Origin: Artocarpus heterophyllus
Lineage: Eukaryota > Streptophyta > Magnoliopsida > Rosales > Moraceae
Length of the DNA: 64,000 nucleotides
Reading direction: 5' to 3'
Assembly (NCBI GenBank): GCA_025403435.1
Contig: CM046347.1
Span: 25,122,597-25,186,596 of the forward strand
Positions 22,434 through 36,476 of the stretch are shown here, piece after piece. The position numbers were made by a program, and so were the translations under genes. The notes beneath the pieces were generated by a model. It saw nothing but the letters and a program-made list of their open reading frames with translations. It searched no databases and was not told where the DNA came from. Positions within the stretch are counted from its first letter, which is position 1; each line of letters opens with the position of its first letter.

Positions 22434-25400
22434 TCAGAAACAAAACAAATGCGGATACAATTCCCGCATACTCGACTCTAGTTCCCAGGTGGCTTCATCA
22501 ACTCCGTGATGCTGCCACACGACCTTTACCAATGGTATCTCACGATGACGCAAACTAATTACTTTCCAGTCGATGATCTGAATCGGCACTTCTTCGTATG
22601 TCGTATCTTCCTGAACCTGCACATCGCAAAGTGGAACTATCTTACCCTGCTCAAGCGGACACTTCCTAAGCATCGACACATGAAACACATCGTGAATATG
22701 AGAAAGTTCGGGCAGAAGATCAAGCCGGTAAGCAACCACACCAATATGCTAAGTGATTTCAAACGGCCCAATATACCTCGACGCGAGCTTTTCACTCACT
22801 TCAAACTGCATAGTTTCCTTACGAGGCGATACCTTCAAGAGAATGAAATCTCCAACTGCGAACTCTAAGGGTCTACGTCTCCAATCCACGTAACTCTTCT
22901 GTCGACTCTGAGCTGCCCTCAATCGATCTCGAATCACAACGACTCTCTCATTGTATCACGGTCTCATCCGGCCCAAGAATAACCCTGTCTTTTGGCTCGG
23001 CCCAACACACTGGTGACCAACACGGTTGCCCATACAATGCCTCAAAAGGTGCCATACCAATACTCGCCTGATAACTGTTGTTGTACACGAACTCTGCCAG
23101 ATGCAAATATTGCTTCTAATTCCCGCCAAAGTCTAACGCACAGGCACGCACATATCCTCGAGAATCTGAATAACCCACTTAGACTGCCCATCAGTCTGAG
23201 GATGAAACGCCATACTGAAGTTCAAATCCGTACCTAAAGCCTCATGAAAACTCCTCCAGTACTTAGCATTAAACCTAGTGTCTCGATCAGAAGTGATGGA
23301 CAAAGGAACTCCATGCAACCTCACAATGTTCAGCATATACAAATTCTCGAGAGTCCTCCTCAAACATGTCGACCTAAACGGAAAGAAATGAGCCGATTTT
23401 GTCAACCTGTCGACCACGACCCAAATTGCATCATGCCGCTGCTCTATTCTCAGCAAACCTGTGAGAAAATCCATCGTCACATGCTCCCATTTCCACCCTA
23501 GAATAGGAAGCGACTAAAACTGACCTGTAGGCTTTTGATGCTTGGTTTTCACTTGAAGACACGTCGTACACTTGGCCACGTACTCTCGAACATCTTTCTT
23601 CATGCCTCTCCACCAATACTGCCTCTTCAAATCACGATACATCTTTGTGCTCCCCTAATGAATAGCGAACTAAGACCTATGGGCTTCATCCAAAACGGCT
23701 TTTGTCACCTCGACGATAGCTGGAACTACGAGACGCTCTCGAAAATACAACGATCTATCTACATGCACACTCCATTCTTCGAACTACTCCCCATTCTGAA
23801 TCCGCGACCAAATCCCCTACAAATGTTGATCCTACCACTAACTTTGCTTCACCATCTGAACAAGAGCTAGGGTCACCTCCACATGATATACCAAAACTCG
23901 ATCATAGTCTTCACGATATCGTAGTCCATACTCGCTCACTGTCACATCCCTACTCCAGTCCTCAAAAGCCAAACGAGCGAGAATCCTTGAAGACTTTCTA
24001 CTAAGCACATCTGCAACCACATTAGCTTTCCTGGGATGATACTGCAATGCAAAATCATAATCCTCCATATACTCTATCCATCTACGCTGCCTCAGATTAA
24101 GATCCCTCTAAGTGAACAGATACCTCAAACTCTTATGATCGGAGAAGACCTGAAACGACGCTCCATACAAATAACACCTCCAAATCTTCAGCGCGTGAAT
24201 CACCGCCGCGAGCTCCAAGTCATGTGTAGGATAATTCTACTCGTAAGGTCGTAGCTGTCTCGATCCATACACAACCACACGTCCATGCTGCATCAACACG
24301 CACCCAAGTCCACGTCCTGAAGCATCTGCGTAAACCTCATACGGCTCGTCACTACTAGGAATGACCAACACTGGAGCTGAAGTCAATCGGTTCTTCAATT
24401 CTTGAAAAGCAAGCTCACATTCTTCACCCCACTCAAACCTGACATTTTTCTTGATCAATCTCGTCAACGGAGCTGCAATCTTCAAAAAATTCTTTACAAA
24501 TTTCCTGTAATAACCAGCAAAACCCAAAAAGCTGTGAATCTCTACTATATTCCTCGGTCGTTTCCACTCCACTATGGCTTCAATCTTGGATGGATCCATA
24601 GAAATACCATGCTCCGAGATGACATGACCCAGAAATTTGACCTCAGTCAACCAAAACTCGCACTTTTCCCTCTTGGCATACAACTGGTGCTCCTGCAGGG
24701 TCTGAAGCACGATCTAGAGATGCTGCTCATGCTCCTCCCAAGTCTTAGAATACACAAGAATGTCATGGATGAACACGATCACAAACTGATCCAAATACGG
24801 CCTAAATATCCTGTTCATCAAATCCATGAAAGCTGCCAGAGCATTTGTCAACCCAAACGACATAACCAGAAACTCAAAATGCCCATACCGAGTCCTAAAA
24901 GCTGTCTTGGGAATATCCTCTTCCTTAATCCTGAGTTGATGGTACCCTGAACGCAAATCAATCGTTGAGAAGTACCACGAACCTCCCAACTAATCAAACA
25001 ACTCATCAATCTTAGGTAAAGGATACTTATTTTTCACTGAAACATGATTCAGCTGTCGATAATCCACACACAACCTGAGAGTCCCATCATGTTTCTTAGC
25101 AAACAAAACCGGTGCTCCCCACGAAGATGTGCTATTCTGAATATACCCTTTATCAGCAAGCTCCTGAAGTTGCTTCCTCAATTATTTCATTTCCTCCGAC
25201 GCCAACCGATAAGGTGCCATAGAAATCGGTGTTGTCCTCGGAAACAACTCAATACCAAACTTGATTTCCTGATGCGGTGGTAATCCTGGCAACTCATCGG
25301 GGAAGACATCCTCGAACTCATCAACCACCAGAAACGCTACACTTCCTCTCAAAGCATAGGGCTCGCAATCTAGGTTTGCAAGAAAAGCACAACAACCCAG

Positions 25401-26971
25401 ATTCCTTCGCCCTCCTAGACACGACTTCATGAGATACTCACTCATTAACCAATCACCACCACCTGGTAAGTGATCATCGTCCCCCTATCAGACACTAGGG
25501 TCACTTTTCTAAGTTGGCAGTTTACAACTGCATTATACCTGGACAACCAGTCCATCCCTAGAATTACATCATATGAGCTCATGGGGAGTATAATCAAATC
25601 ACTTTTCAATATCTCATCCCCAATCTTTATTTTACAGGCTTTACACATGCAATTTACACACACCCGCCCTAAGGGAGAAGTTATGACTAAGGGTTCATTA
25701 AACTCTTCTATCCCTAATCCCAAGGCATGTACAAAAGAACTCAAAATGAGAGAATGAGAGGCACCTGTATCAAATAAAACACGAGCTAAAGATCGAGAAA
25801 CTATGATCGTACCATCGACAACCGTGTTACTAGTCTGAGAATCTGAACCACCCGATGCCATTGCATGAACCTGCACTGGTGCCTTTCCTTTTCCTCTACC
25901 AACATTGCTGGGTCTGGGATTATTCTACCGATGCTGCTGAGACGGAGACGATTGCATACTAACTGCACTCGGTGCTCGATACTGAGGGACGCTACGCTAG
26001 AAATGCTGTTGCTGCTGCCCTCATACCAGATACGAAAACTGCTAAGGAGAAAACTGGGGATACTGCAACTACGGGCACTGCTGAGGCAGAGGTAGGGTCT
26101 GAGGCTGAGACTGACGACTGGCATCCTCTCCAGTCTAAGATCCAAGACGGGCACTCCTGATCAGAAAATTCCTCTTGATGTGTTCGAGTTGCTAACAGAA
26201 ATGACAATGGAAGCTGTAGGGATTGCTGCGCTCGCTACCAGATGAACTGCTGCTACCACTTTTCGCGCCACCCTGCTTGTTCTTCCCTGGAGTCGGATGG
26301 CTACTGGTGCTCTTCCTACCGCTCCTCTGTGATCCTCCTGAAGCCTTTGCGCGATCCTCACAATACTATGCATAATCATTTTCCACTGATATTGCTGACG
26401 ACACAAGCTCTCCAAAACTCCTAAGTCGCAGAGTAACCAACTGTCACCGGATAGGAGCCTTGAGCCCTTCTTGAAACTTAATGCACCTCTCACGTTCTAA
26501 TGCCACTACCGATGGAGCAAACCTGGCCAACTCATTAAACCTTGCCTCATATTCCCGAACTGACAAATCACCCTACTGTAACCTATAGAACTCAGTTGCC
26601 TTCTGATCTCCATACCTCTGTAGAAAATACCGATCATAGAACAGCTCCTCGAATCTATCCCAACTGATATCACCACCCTCAAGCTTATATGCAGGAAACT
26701 CCACACGGTACTCCTCAGGCACACCAAGGGTATCCAAATGCTTTACGATCGAATCCAGCCAATATTCTGCCAACTACGGATCCCCATTACCATCAAAAGT
26801 CAGAATAGATGCACGCTGAAATTCCTTAAAATACGTATGCTGACGACCAACATCAAAATCCTCCGGTCTAGCCCTGGCTGCCATCTGCCGAAAAGCCGCA
26901 AACATAGACCTCATTATGCCCTCATCATTTTTGAACTCGGCGTCAGCTGTCGAACGACGTCTAGGTGCCAT
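22434..26971 (-). pseudogene. gag-pol: Decayed gag-pol of gypsy C with chromodomain
   Basis: Reading leftwards from the ATG at 26971 (MAPRRRSTAD), about 1.5 kb of gag is followed by an aspartic protease (DTGAS, about 25760), reverse transcriptase (about 25180-24560), RNase H (CDAS-type region near 24330), integrase (about 23640-23130) and a chromodomain ending at 22434. The frame is cut by many stops and shifts; the first stop in gag is at 26774 and the next at 26573. The reverse-transcriptase active site reads FIHD rather than the usual FIDD (histidine codon at 24765-24767), so one catalytic aspartate is lost. Chromodomains direct integration of this lineage to heterochromatin. Total length is normal for the family, so decay is by point changes rather than large deletion. 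Confidence 0.9.
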
Positions 26972-27061
26972 TCTCTCACTTCTGAAAACAAAATTTAGAC
27001 TGTCAGAGGTATTTCATTGTCATACTTATGTGTGCATATTTCCCAAGGTTCATAACCTTAA

Positions 27062-27073
27062 GCTCTTATACCA
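27062..27073 (-). other. Primer-binding site of gypsy C (tRNA-Met, one mismatch)
   Basis: The plus strand reads GCTCTTATACCA, one base off the perfect complement GCTCTGATACCA, three bases from the LTR edge. Confidence 0.8.
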
Positions 27074-27076
27074 TTC

Positions 27077-29219
27077 TGTCACGCCCCAGAGTACGAGAGG
27101 TGACGTGGCAGATTATTTAAATTAATTAAGAGGGAATTTAATTAAAATCAAGAGTTTAGGGGTTAAATTAAATGATAAAAATGCGAAAGTTTCAAAACAA
27201 CAATTGGTAAAAGAATTCATACACATCAAACAATTGAAATCATTAAATGAATAATAAAATAACAAAGAGCTGCGAGTATGGGTCCCATTGACCTGCAACT
27301 TGTGCGCACACATAGTACTCCCAATATAGTAATACAACCACAGTCCAAGCACAAGGAAAATTAAAACATTACATGCCTTGATTAAATAATACAAAATGAT
27401 CTACAAATCCTTCTACTGCTCTTGAGTTTGGTCCGTTGAATCCTCTCCGTACCTAAATGGGAAACCACCTAGAAGGGGGGAAAATTTAAAAATAAAGAAA
27501 TGTGAGCGAAAGGCTCAGTAGGACTATGTCTTAATAAATCATTTAATTTAAAGGAAAATCTTATTATTCAGGGAATTATATAAAAGAAACATTGAATAAA
27601 TAAATAAATTTAAATAAAACCGTTCTTACCCAAAACAGTTTATTAGGTCGACCAGAAACATCATTTTCATTTCCTAGGCAAACCATAAGAATATCATCAC
27701 CGTAGTGGCCCAGTAGGGTTTCAAGACCTGCCCCCATGGTCAATCGCTACATGATCCGATCTCTGATATGGCATCATGCCTATGTGTTTATTTTCATCAT
27801 CATTCAAACCCATTTACCGAGTATTGTTATTTACATTTATTATGAAGTTCATTTCAGTTCACGGTATATTAAAATATAACCGATAAATTCATTTTCAAAC
27901 AACCGTTGAAAACATTTTAATAGAAATCCTTTTCAAAGCCAACTCATTTTGAAACTAGGCTACCAAGGAATGGGGTAAAAGTCCTACCTTGATACTCGTG
28001 CCAGTGCCCCACACCGTAATCCCGGCCCGCTATACGTTAGCTTCGCGGAACCACGAACGATCCTAGATACACACTAAGTCGATCAATATCTAGCTCAAGA
28101 CATTCTATGTTACTAAACCATTTCATGATGTCCTAGTGTGCCATTTATATCTTTAAAATCATTTTACAAGGTTGGAATTTAAATCGGGGTTCAAAACAGT
28201 GAGAACGAGTGAAAAATCACAAAATTTCCCATGCCCGGCCGCCTACCGTACTCCCTGCTTCGGCCGACTGAACTATGCAGTTCGGCCTGTCGAAAACCAG
28301 GTCCGGTCGGCCGGACATTCCCCATGTTTGGCCTGCCGAACTGGGAAAACCCAGAAATTCTAGCCACAGGTTTTCGATCCCCCAAGATCCAAATCTTAAT
28401 TCTAACCTGTTTTTCTCAAATCTCAGGCATGGAAAACATTCATAGATGATAGAAAAACATGTTTGGACCCTTTTGAACTCATTTAAACAAGATTTAAACA
28501 CATAGATTCCAAAATCCAAAAATGGGGAAAAACGAGGAAAAATGAAAAATCTTGAATCTAATATGTTTTTTTTTCTTCAAACAAAGCAAAGATTCTAGTT
28601 GTTCTAAGTTCATTTAACTCAAAACAAAGGTTTTCTAAGCTCAAACGAACTTAAATCTCAAAAATACAGAAAATTGAAAATTTTAGAAAAAGTTTAGAAA
28701 TTTCAAAACTAACCTCGAATCGAAGCTTTAAATCCACGTTTTTGGTTGCCAAATCTCGTCCCCGAGCTTCCTATTTGCTAACCCGAAGCTTAGACCCGAA
28801 TTTGATTTCAAAATCTTGAAGAAATTTGAGTGGGAAGGAGAGAAACTGAGAGAGAATGAGAGAGAGGGGGCTCACGGGAGTGAGGAGGAGAGAGAGTGAG
28901 AGCTGAGAGAGTAAAGGGAGAGGAAGGGAAGAGAAAATAAATAGAGGGAAACGGTGGGCAGTTCCACTGTGCGAAAACCAAATGCTACCCATAGTTTTGT
29001 AAAACGGAATATTTTTAACATTTTACAGACGGTTGTGTTTTGAAACTCAAAACAACATTTTTATAACAATAAGAAATCATTAGAATTTATTAAATTAACA
29101 AAACAACCTAAAATTTAAAATTTAATCAAATAATCAAATTAATGTTGAAACATTAATTATGGCACACTAATTCATCATTTTACATTACATTATCATTAAA
29201 TAAATTTCAGGGCGTTATA
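27077..29219 (-). repeat. 5' LTR of gypsy C
   Basis: 2143 bp. It starts TGTCACGCCC on the plus strand and ends GGGCGTTATA, a C-to-T change from the expected terminus. It differs from the 3' LTR by dispersed substitutions and by loss of three palindrome units (about 65 bp). Confidence 0.9.
28239..28339. repeat. Palindrome array in gypsy C 5' LTR (5 units)
   Basis: Units start at about 28239, 28260, 28282, 28303 and 28328. The first tetrad and the 25-bp step are kept, but only one unit of the second tetrad remains. The loss equals 22+22+21 bp. Confidence 0.8.
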
Positions 29220-29224
29220 GTTTT

Positions 29225-31929
29225 AGGTATTTTTATTAGTAAATTTAAATTTGACAAATAAATGCTATTTATTAACTCAATAAAAGTTCTTCCTTGATCT
29301 TGTCCTAATTCGTTCTTTCCCCTAAAAATTTAATTACGCAATAAAGTCTCCCATAATTGTCAATTTTTGTATCATTTCATGCGAGGGTCTTTTGTAATAA
29401 AAAAAAAAATTAAATAAAAAGGGTTGTGGAGACTGTAGAGTAAAACAAGGTATGTGAATAGAACCACCCTTTCCGTTATGTAAATATCATTTTCCAATTT
29501 ATGAGTTTTTTCATAAAAAAATATATTTTATTAATTACTAATAAACAAAAAGTAGAATACCTTTACTTTGCTCAAATTGCTCAAAACAAAAAGAAAATAA
29601 AGATCATTGATAAGTTTTTCTGTTTGAGCTCTTATCGTTTGAGATATTTTCTTTAATTTAAACATAATTTTAAGATGCTTATCTTGTTTAAAAAGAAAGT
29701 TGGGACACTTCCAAAAAAAAAAAAGTTAAGATAATTAAGTTCAGTAATCATTATTTATTCTTCGAATTTTGTCAGGTTGTAGTAGTTACTCGTGATGAAA
29801 TATTGTAAGGAGGGACAGAAAACTCGTGACCAAAAGTTTGGAAATTACTTCAAAAAAAAAAAAAAAAGAGTTTGTAATTCTTTCAGGAATATTCAAGTTT
29901 TAACATATATATATATATATGTGTGTGTGTAACACTTTTTCAGCAATAATGACGTCAAATTTCAAAGTGTAGCAAAGAGAAACAAAATTAGTTGTTTTGC
30001 AAAAATGGAATCATCTTTTGAATTCATCATACATGTTAGGTATTTTGAAATCTTCTCACCTCTACTTCAGGATTTTTCTAAGATATTTTTTTGCAATGTT
30101 GATTTTATTAATACATTCATTCAACTTTAGTTCCAAAGTTGTTGCTACTATATATATTTTCTTTTTCATGAAACCAAATTGTTCTTTTTATGCATTTGGG
30201 AAAGAATAATTAAATTGGGGATTAATTGACCTAAAGAATGGACTCTGGCCCTGTGGGGGATTTGTTACGGTCTTTTTGCAATCCTTTATCATAATACTGA
30301 AGACTATGTCAATTTACCATTATTTTTTTTTAGTAAAATAATGGACTTCATCCTTAATGAGAGTCTTCCCTTCTCTTTAGTGTCAAATTTTGCAAATCGT
30401 TTTTATTGGATAGGAAATATGTAGGGATATTTCTCCCTATGGTAGGATTTCGTACTTTAAATCCTCTTGTGGTTTCAATTTTTCATGATAAATAAAAATC
30501 TATGTTCACTTAAATTTTATTCCAGACATAGTGGTGATATATTTGTTGTTAAGATTGATGCCATGATGTATTTTGTAAAAGGACATATTTATAAATAAAT
30601 AAAATAATTTTTTTATTTTGTATTTTAAAATTATTATGAATATCATTAAAATTTTATAATTGTTTATGTCACCTTAAATACTACATACAAGTATTATATA
30701 CAAGAGGATAATATTTTACAATGATAATTAAAATGGTCATAAATATATAATTAATTATTCAATTAAACTATAGGATCTTTAATTGAGTGTTACTAGTGCA
30801 GGTCATTTCTATTATGAATGGAACGTCTTAATCAAACCGTTAATGTACTGAGTTATTAAATGAGTGCACTATACGTAATCAGATTATGTAGGACTGAGAC
30901 ATGATGTAATATGAAAAACTAATAATTTCCCTTAAATATACCAAGTTCGAATCACATAAACCAATAGTCATATATAAGATGATCTTACTTTTGAGTTATT
31001 AGCATACTCCTATTTATAGATTTATGTTTTTTTATTTATTTGATATGGATTCAAGAATCTAATCATATCCCTTGTATCTAGAGACATAATAAAGTAAATA
31101 GCCAAGAATATTAATATTACAAGATGGAATCCATTTATTCTCTAATGAGAAGTAGATAAATAATTTTCTTAAGTATTGATTCATGTAGCAACCCACCTTT
31201 TTAAGTCGTCATTTAGCTTTCATTAAAATCATTTCTTATTCTTAATTCTTACTTACTAGTAAGAAAAATACTTAATTTTTTTTTTGTTTTTTAAAAACAT
31301 ACTTGCAACTATTGCGACTTTTGTTGCAACATAAACTAAAACATATTTACCACACATAACTTTGTAGTGATTTAAAATATTTGATAAAATAAATTTTTTA
31401 AAATACTTTTTGGAAAAAATTTCTTGTAAGGCATTTCCTTAAGCATATACTTTCTTAAAACTTTTAGAAACATCTTTTTCAAACAAGAAAATTTTCATAA
31501 AAATAGTAGAAGAATTCTGTGGTAGTATCTATACCCAACCTTCGTAACTGTCTCTTTATAACTCAACTCATCTACCAATCAAACTGGTCTCCTATAGAAC
31601 TATCTATAGCATGAAGAAACTTGTAATGAGCTTTTGATCAGCACATTCAAACTAATCTCACAAAACATTAAATATTACTTTTTAAAAACCTTTCTCGTAT
31701 AATATCTTTCATAAACCATTTCCTATAGAGCATTTTTATGTGCGTCTTTCGTAAAATATTTTCATAAAATATTTTTCATAAAACATTTCTTGTAAACATT
31801 ATCATAAAATGCTTTTCATAAATATTTTTCCTAAAACATTTCTCATAAAAAAGAACGCAAGCAACATCACAATGCATGATTGCATTATGCTATTTTATGA
31901 ATTTTTTATCATGATTCTTAACATGAACT
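29225..31929. other. Non-coding AT-rich spacer
   Basis: No gene is supported. It holds an AT/GT microsatellite at about 29908-29932, several A or T runs, and a stretch at 31380-31860 with degenerate CATAAAACATTT-like repeats that may be an old LTR. Around 30790-30990 the sequence is reminiscent of copia LTR interiors but too diverged to assign. Confidence 0.5.
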
Positions 31930-32378
31930 TGTTAGACATGTATGCCCTAAGGAGTAAAAATGTAATATGTTTTTGGAGACATTTTTATCAATAAAGAATT
32001 TATTTATTATTAATATACCAAATCTTGTCCTCTTTAAGTTCATATTTGTTGAATGTATGATAAGCAAACAAAAGTCTGAGATTGTCAATCTAAACCTTTA
32101 AGAATTAGGCATATGATGGACAGATTATGCAGAAGACACGATTCTTAAGGTGATGGTCTAAATCATAAGATCCGTAATCGAGGGAATAAAGTTGGGTGCT
32201 TTATTCATGTAAAGATTGTTATGTTGTCTATATCCCTATTGGGAGATGGTTTGTCTTGACCATCGGAGGTGGACTCAATGAATAGAAACATTGGCACGTT
32301 ATCATAGGTGACAATGTGTTGGATCGAGACATAAAGTGAATTGATTTGGATTAATAATTCTGTCTTGGCAAATCGATT
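31930..32378 (+). repeat. Copia LTR fragment (first 449 bp)
   Basis: It starts at the true LTR edge (TGTTAGACATG) and follows the A LTR for about 435 aligned bases, ending at AATCGATT, where it joins the gypsy LTR remnant of element D. No copia pol or polypurine tract precedes it, so it is either a truncated 5' LTR or a solo-LTR remnant. Confidence 0.85.
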
Positions 32379-32489
32379 AAAGCATACTAATTCACCATCT
32401 AATCACCATTTACGCATAATTAAATTTTTAGGGCGTTACAACTCTCCACCTCTAAAGAAAATTTCATCCTCGAAATTAAAAGTCGAATT

Positions 32490-35400
32490 AAAACAGAACA
32501 AATGAGGGTACAACTCTCTCATAGTCAACTCTAATTCCCAAGTCGCTTCATCAGCTCCGTGATGCTGCCACACAACTTTCACTAGGGGTATCTCACGATG
32601 TCACAAACTTATCACTTTTCGATCGATAATTTGAACTAGCACCTCCTCAAAAGTCGTGTCTTCCTAAACCTGCACATCTAGAAATGGAATAATCTTGCCT
32701 GATTCGAGCAGACATTTCTGAAGCATCGATACATGAAACACATCATGAACATGAGAAAGCTCAGGAGGGAGATCAAGGCGATAAGCGACCACACCTATAC
32801 GCTGAGTAATCTCAAATGGTCCAATATACCTTGGTGCAAGTTTCCCCCTGACACCAAAATGTGCTATACCTTTACGCGGTGAAACTTTAAGAAGAACAAA
32901 ATCCCCTACCTCAAACTCCAAAGGCTGATGTCTTCTATCTACGTAGCTCTTCTGCCTACTCTAGGCAGCCCTTAGCTGATCATGGATCATAGTGACTTTC
33001 TCGTTGCTATCACGAATCTCATCGGGTCTAAGAACGACTCTATCTTCTAGTTTTGCCCAATATACTGACGAACGACACAGCCGCCCATAAAGTGCTTTGA
33101 ATGGCTCCATCCTGATGCTCGCCTGATAACTATTATTATATGCGAACTCCGCTAGATGCAAATATTTCTTCCAATTTCTGCCAAAATCTAAGATGCACAC
33201 ACTTTGCATATCCTCAAGGATCTGAATAACGCTCTCAGATTGCCCGTCGGTCTGAGGATGAAAGGCCATGCTGAAGTTCAAGTTTGTCCCCAAAGCCTCT
33301 TGAAAACTCATCCAATACCTAGCAGTAAACCAAGTGTCTCTATCAGAAGTATTAGACAAGAAAACCCCGTGTAACCTCACTATATTCTGTAAATATAGCT
33401 CTCCCAAAACATGTCTCGAACACGTCGATCTAAAAGGAATAAAGTGTGCTGATTTCGTCAACCTATCAACGATAACCCAAATTGCGTCATGACTTTGCTC
33501 TGTCCTTGGCAATCCGGTGAGAAAATCCATCGTGATATGCTCCCATTTCCACCCTAGAATGGGAAGCAACTGAAGCTGACTAGCAGGCTTCTGATGCTCG
33601 GACTTCACTTGAAGATAGGTCACGCACTTAGCCACATACTCTTGGACATCCCTCTTCATGCCTCTCCACCAATATTGCCTCTTTAAATCACAATACATCC
33701 TTGTGCTCCTAGGATGAATGACAAACTAAGGCCTATGAGCTTTATCCATCATGGCTTTCATCACGTCCTCGATCGCTGGCACTGCTAGGCGTTCCTTGAA
33801 TGTGTTGGTCCCGCCATTACTTCTGTTTTGTCATCTAAATAAGAGCTAGTGTCGATTCCATATGGTATACCAAAACTTGATCGCTACTGTCGTAGTACCA
33901 CAACCCATACTCACTCACTATGGCATCTCTCCTCCAATCCTCGAGTGCTAAACATGCGAGAGATCCCAAAGTCTTCTTGCTGAGTGCATCAGCGATAACG
34001 TTGGCCTTACCCAGATGATACTGCAACATGAAATCATAATCTTCCATGTATTCCACCCATCTCCACTGTCTTAGATTTAAATCCCTCTGCGTAAACAAAT
34101 ACCTCAAGCTCTTATGGTCTGAGAAAACTTAAAAAGTCACCCCATACAAGTAGCATCTCTAAATCTTCAAAGCATAAATCACTACCGCAAGCTCTAAATC
34201 CTGAGTGGGATAGTTCTGTTCATGAGGCCTTTACTGCCGCAACCCGTAAGCTATAACTTGTCCATGCTGCATCAACACACACCCTAGTCCTCGTCCTGAC
34301 GCATCGATGTAGACCTCATAAGGCTCATTACTACTCGAAATAATCAATACAAGAGCTATAGTCAATCGATCCTTTTACTCTTGGAAAGCATATTCACAGT
34401 CCTCATCCCATTCAAACCTAACATTTTTTTGAATCAACCTTGTCAATGGAGCTGTTATCTTAGAAAAATCCTTCACGAACTTCCTGTATCACCCGACAAG
34501 TCCTAAGAAGCTACGAATTTCAACCACATTCCTCGGTCGTTCCCACTGTACTATAGCCTCAATCTTAGATGGATCTACAGAAATACCCTGCTCAGAGATG
34601 ATGTGTCCCAAAAACTTAACCTCGGTTAACCAAAATTCACACTTTTCCTTCTTGGCATATAGTTGGTGCTCTCGCAGAACCTGAAGCATGATCCTAAGGT
34701 GCTACTCATGCTCCTCCCCCGTCTTGGAATAAATCAATATGTCATCAATAAATACAATCACAAATTGGTCCAAATAAGGCCTAAAAATCCTATTCATTAG
34801 TCCATGAAAGCTGTAGAAGAATTTGTCAATCCAAATGGCATAACCAAAAACTCAAAGTGCCTATACCGAGTCCTAAAGGCAGTCTTAGGAATATCCTCCT
34901 CCCTAATCCTGAGCTGGTGATATCTGGATCGTAAATCAATCTTCGAGAAATATCAGGAACCTCCCAACTGGTCAAACAGCTCGTCGATCCTGGGTAGCAG
35001 ATACTTATTCTTCACGATGACCCTATTTAACTACCGATAATCAATACACAACTGGAGAGTACCGTCATGTTTCTTAGCAAACAAAACTGGTGCGCCCCAT
35101 GGTGACGTACTATTCTGAATATATCCCTTATCTGCTAATTCCTGAAGTTGCACCCTAAGTTCTTTCATTTCTGCCGGCGCCATTCGATAGGGTGCTATAG
35201 AGACTAGAGCGGTCCCAAGAAAGAACTCAATACTATGGAGACCCTTTGTTGGCGTTACTGGGTCCCAAGTGTTTATTGTCATATATCAAGTGCTATAGAG
35301 ACTAGACCCTGATGTCATGGTGTGAATCTAAATTGGAGACTTCCCTTTTCCTTTGTTGGCGTTACTGGGTCCCAGATTTGCTGGTCGATACTGCTGTGGT

Positions 35401-36476
35401 GGAGGCGACTACATACTAACTGTACTTGGCGCTTGATACTATGGAGTGTTCTGCTGGAAACCCTGTTGCTGATGTCCTTGTGTCAGGGACTGGATTTGCT
35501 AAGGTGCGGATTGATAAAAAGGCAATTGAAGAGGTTGCTGTGAAGGATCTAAAGACTGACCCTAAAACTGACGACTTGCACCCTTTCCAGCTTGGAATCC
35601 CTGTTGAGCGTTCCTGATTGGGCAATTCCTCTTAATATGTCCTGGTTGCTAGCAATAATGACAATGAAAACTATAAGAGTTACTACGCCCACTGCCTAAC
35701 GAGCTACCACTCCCACTGCTGGCATCTCCCTACTGGTTTTTCACCTAGGCTTGGCGGCTACCACTATTTCTTCGATTACTCCTCTGGGGCCCTCCTGACA
35801 TTCTTGCTCAATTCTCATGATAAAGAGTATGTTCACTTTCCATAGAAATAGCTAATGATAGCAACTCAACAAAATTCCAGAGTCGCAAGGCCACCACTTG
35901 CCGTCGGATAGATGCCTTAAGCCCATCCTAGAACTTGATACATTTCTCCCACTCAGAAGCCACAACAGATGGGTCAAACTTAGCCAACTCATTAAACTTA
36001 GCCTCATATTCCCAAAACATCATATTGCCCTACTTTAATCGATAAAACTCAATAACCTTTTGATCCCTGTATCCTAATAGGAAGTAACGCTCATAGAACA
36101 GTTCCTCAAATCTATCCCAACCAATGTTTCCAATGTTTTCCAAACGCTTAGCTTATTTTCACCATGTATTGGCACTGCCTTCCAACTTGTAAGCTACAAA
36201 ATAGACACGGTACTCCATCGGTACTCCGAGGGTATCAAAGTGCTTCACTATAGAATCCAGCCAGTATTCAGCAATCTGTGGATCTCTATTCCCATCAAAA
36301 GTCAGAATAGATGCGCAATAGAACTCTTTAAAGTACGTATGTCGGTGACTCACCTCGAAATTCTCAAGCTTAGCCCTCTCTACCATTTGTCGAAAAGCGA
36401 TGAACATGGCTCCCATCAAACCTTCCTCATTTGTAGAATTCGCATTTACAACAGCTGGATGACATCTTGGTGCCAT
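32490..36476 (-). pseudogene. gag-pol: Decayed gag-pol of gypsy D, protease deleted
   Basis: It starts at ATG 36476 (MAPRCHP) and matches gypsy C throughout. Recognisable parts are gag (36476 to about 35600), reverse transcriptase (about 35240-34560, with an intact FIDD), RNase H remnants, and the longest surviving stretch, an integrase (33698-32961) carrying MDFLTGLP, a TSDRDT-type aspartate and the HPQTDGQSE glutamate region. The C-terminal chromodomain is recognisable near 32664-32500. About 600 bp covering protease are missing between 35240 and 35306 and replaced by templated filler. Numerous stops and shifts occur; it is not functional. Confidence 0.88.
35240..35306. other. Templated filler at protease deletion in D
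   Basis: At the deletion joint three short copies lie head to tail. 35244-35267 copies the gag-side flank at 35351-35374 (24 nt). 35267-35289 matches 23 nt of the copia LTR at 49257-49279 (opposite strand). 35290-35306 copies the RT-side flank at 35192-35208 (17 nt). This is the pattern left by template-switching end joining. Confidence 0.8.

Larger units (their letters stand above)
20187..29219 (-). mobile_element. Gypsy chromovirus C (Tekay/Del-like), complete outline
   Basis: A 9033-bp Ty3-gypsy element on the minus strand, flanked by the 5-bp duplication GTTTT (20182-20186 and 29220-29224). LTRs are 2199 bp (3', left) and 2143 bp (5', right). Termini read TGTAACGCCC...GGGCGTGACA on the element strand. 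The primer site is tRNA-Met-like, and the coding order is gag, protease, reverse transcriptase, RNase H, integrase, chromodomain. Long LTRs, tRNA-Met priming and the C-terminal chromodomain fit the Tekay/Del chromovirus lineage. Many stops make it non-autonomous. Confidence 0.92.

Noticed and set aside
29908..29932. AT/GT repeat
   Set aside because: Ordinary microsatellite; no further structure.
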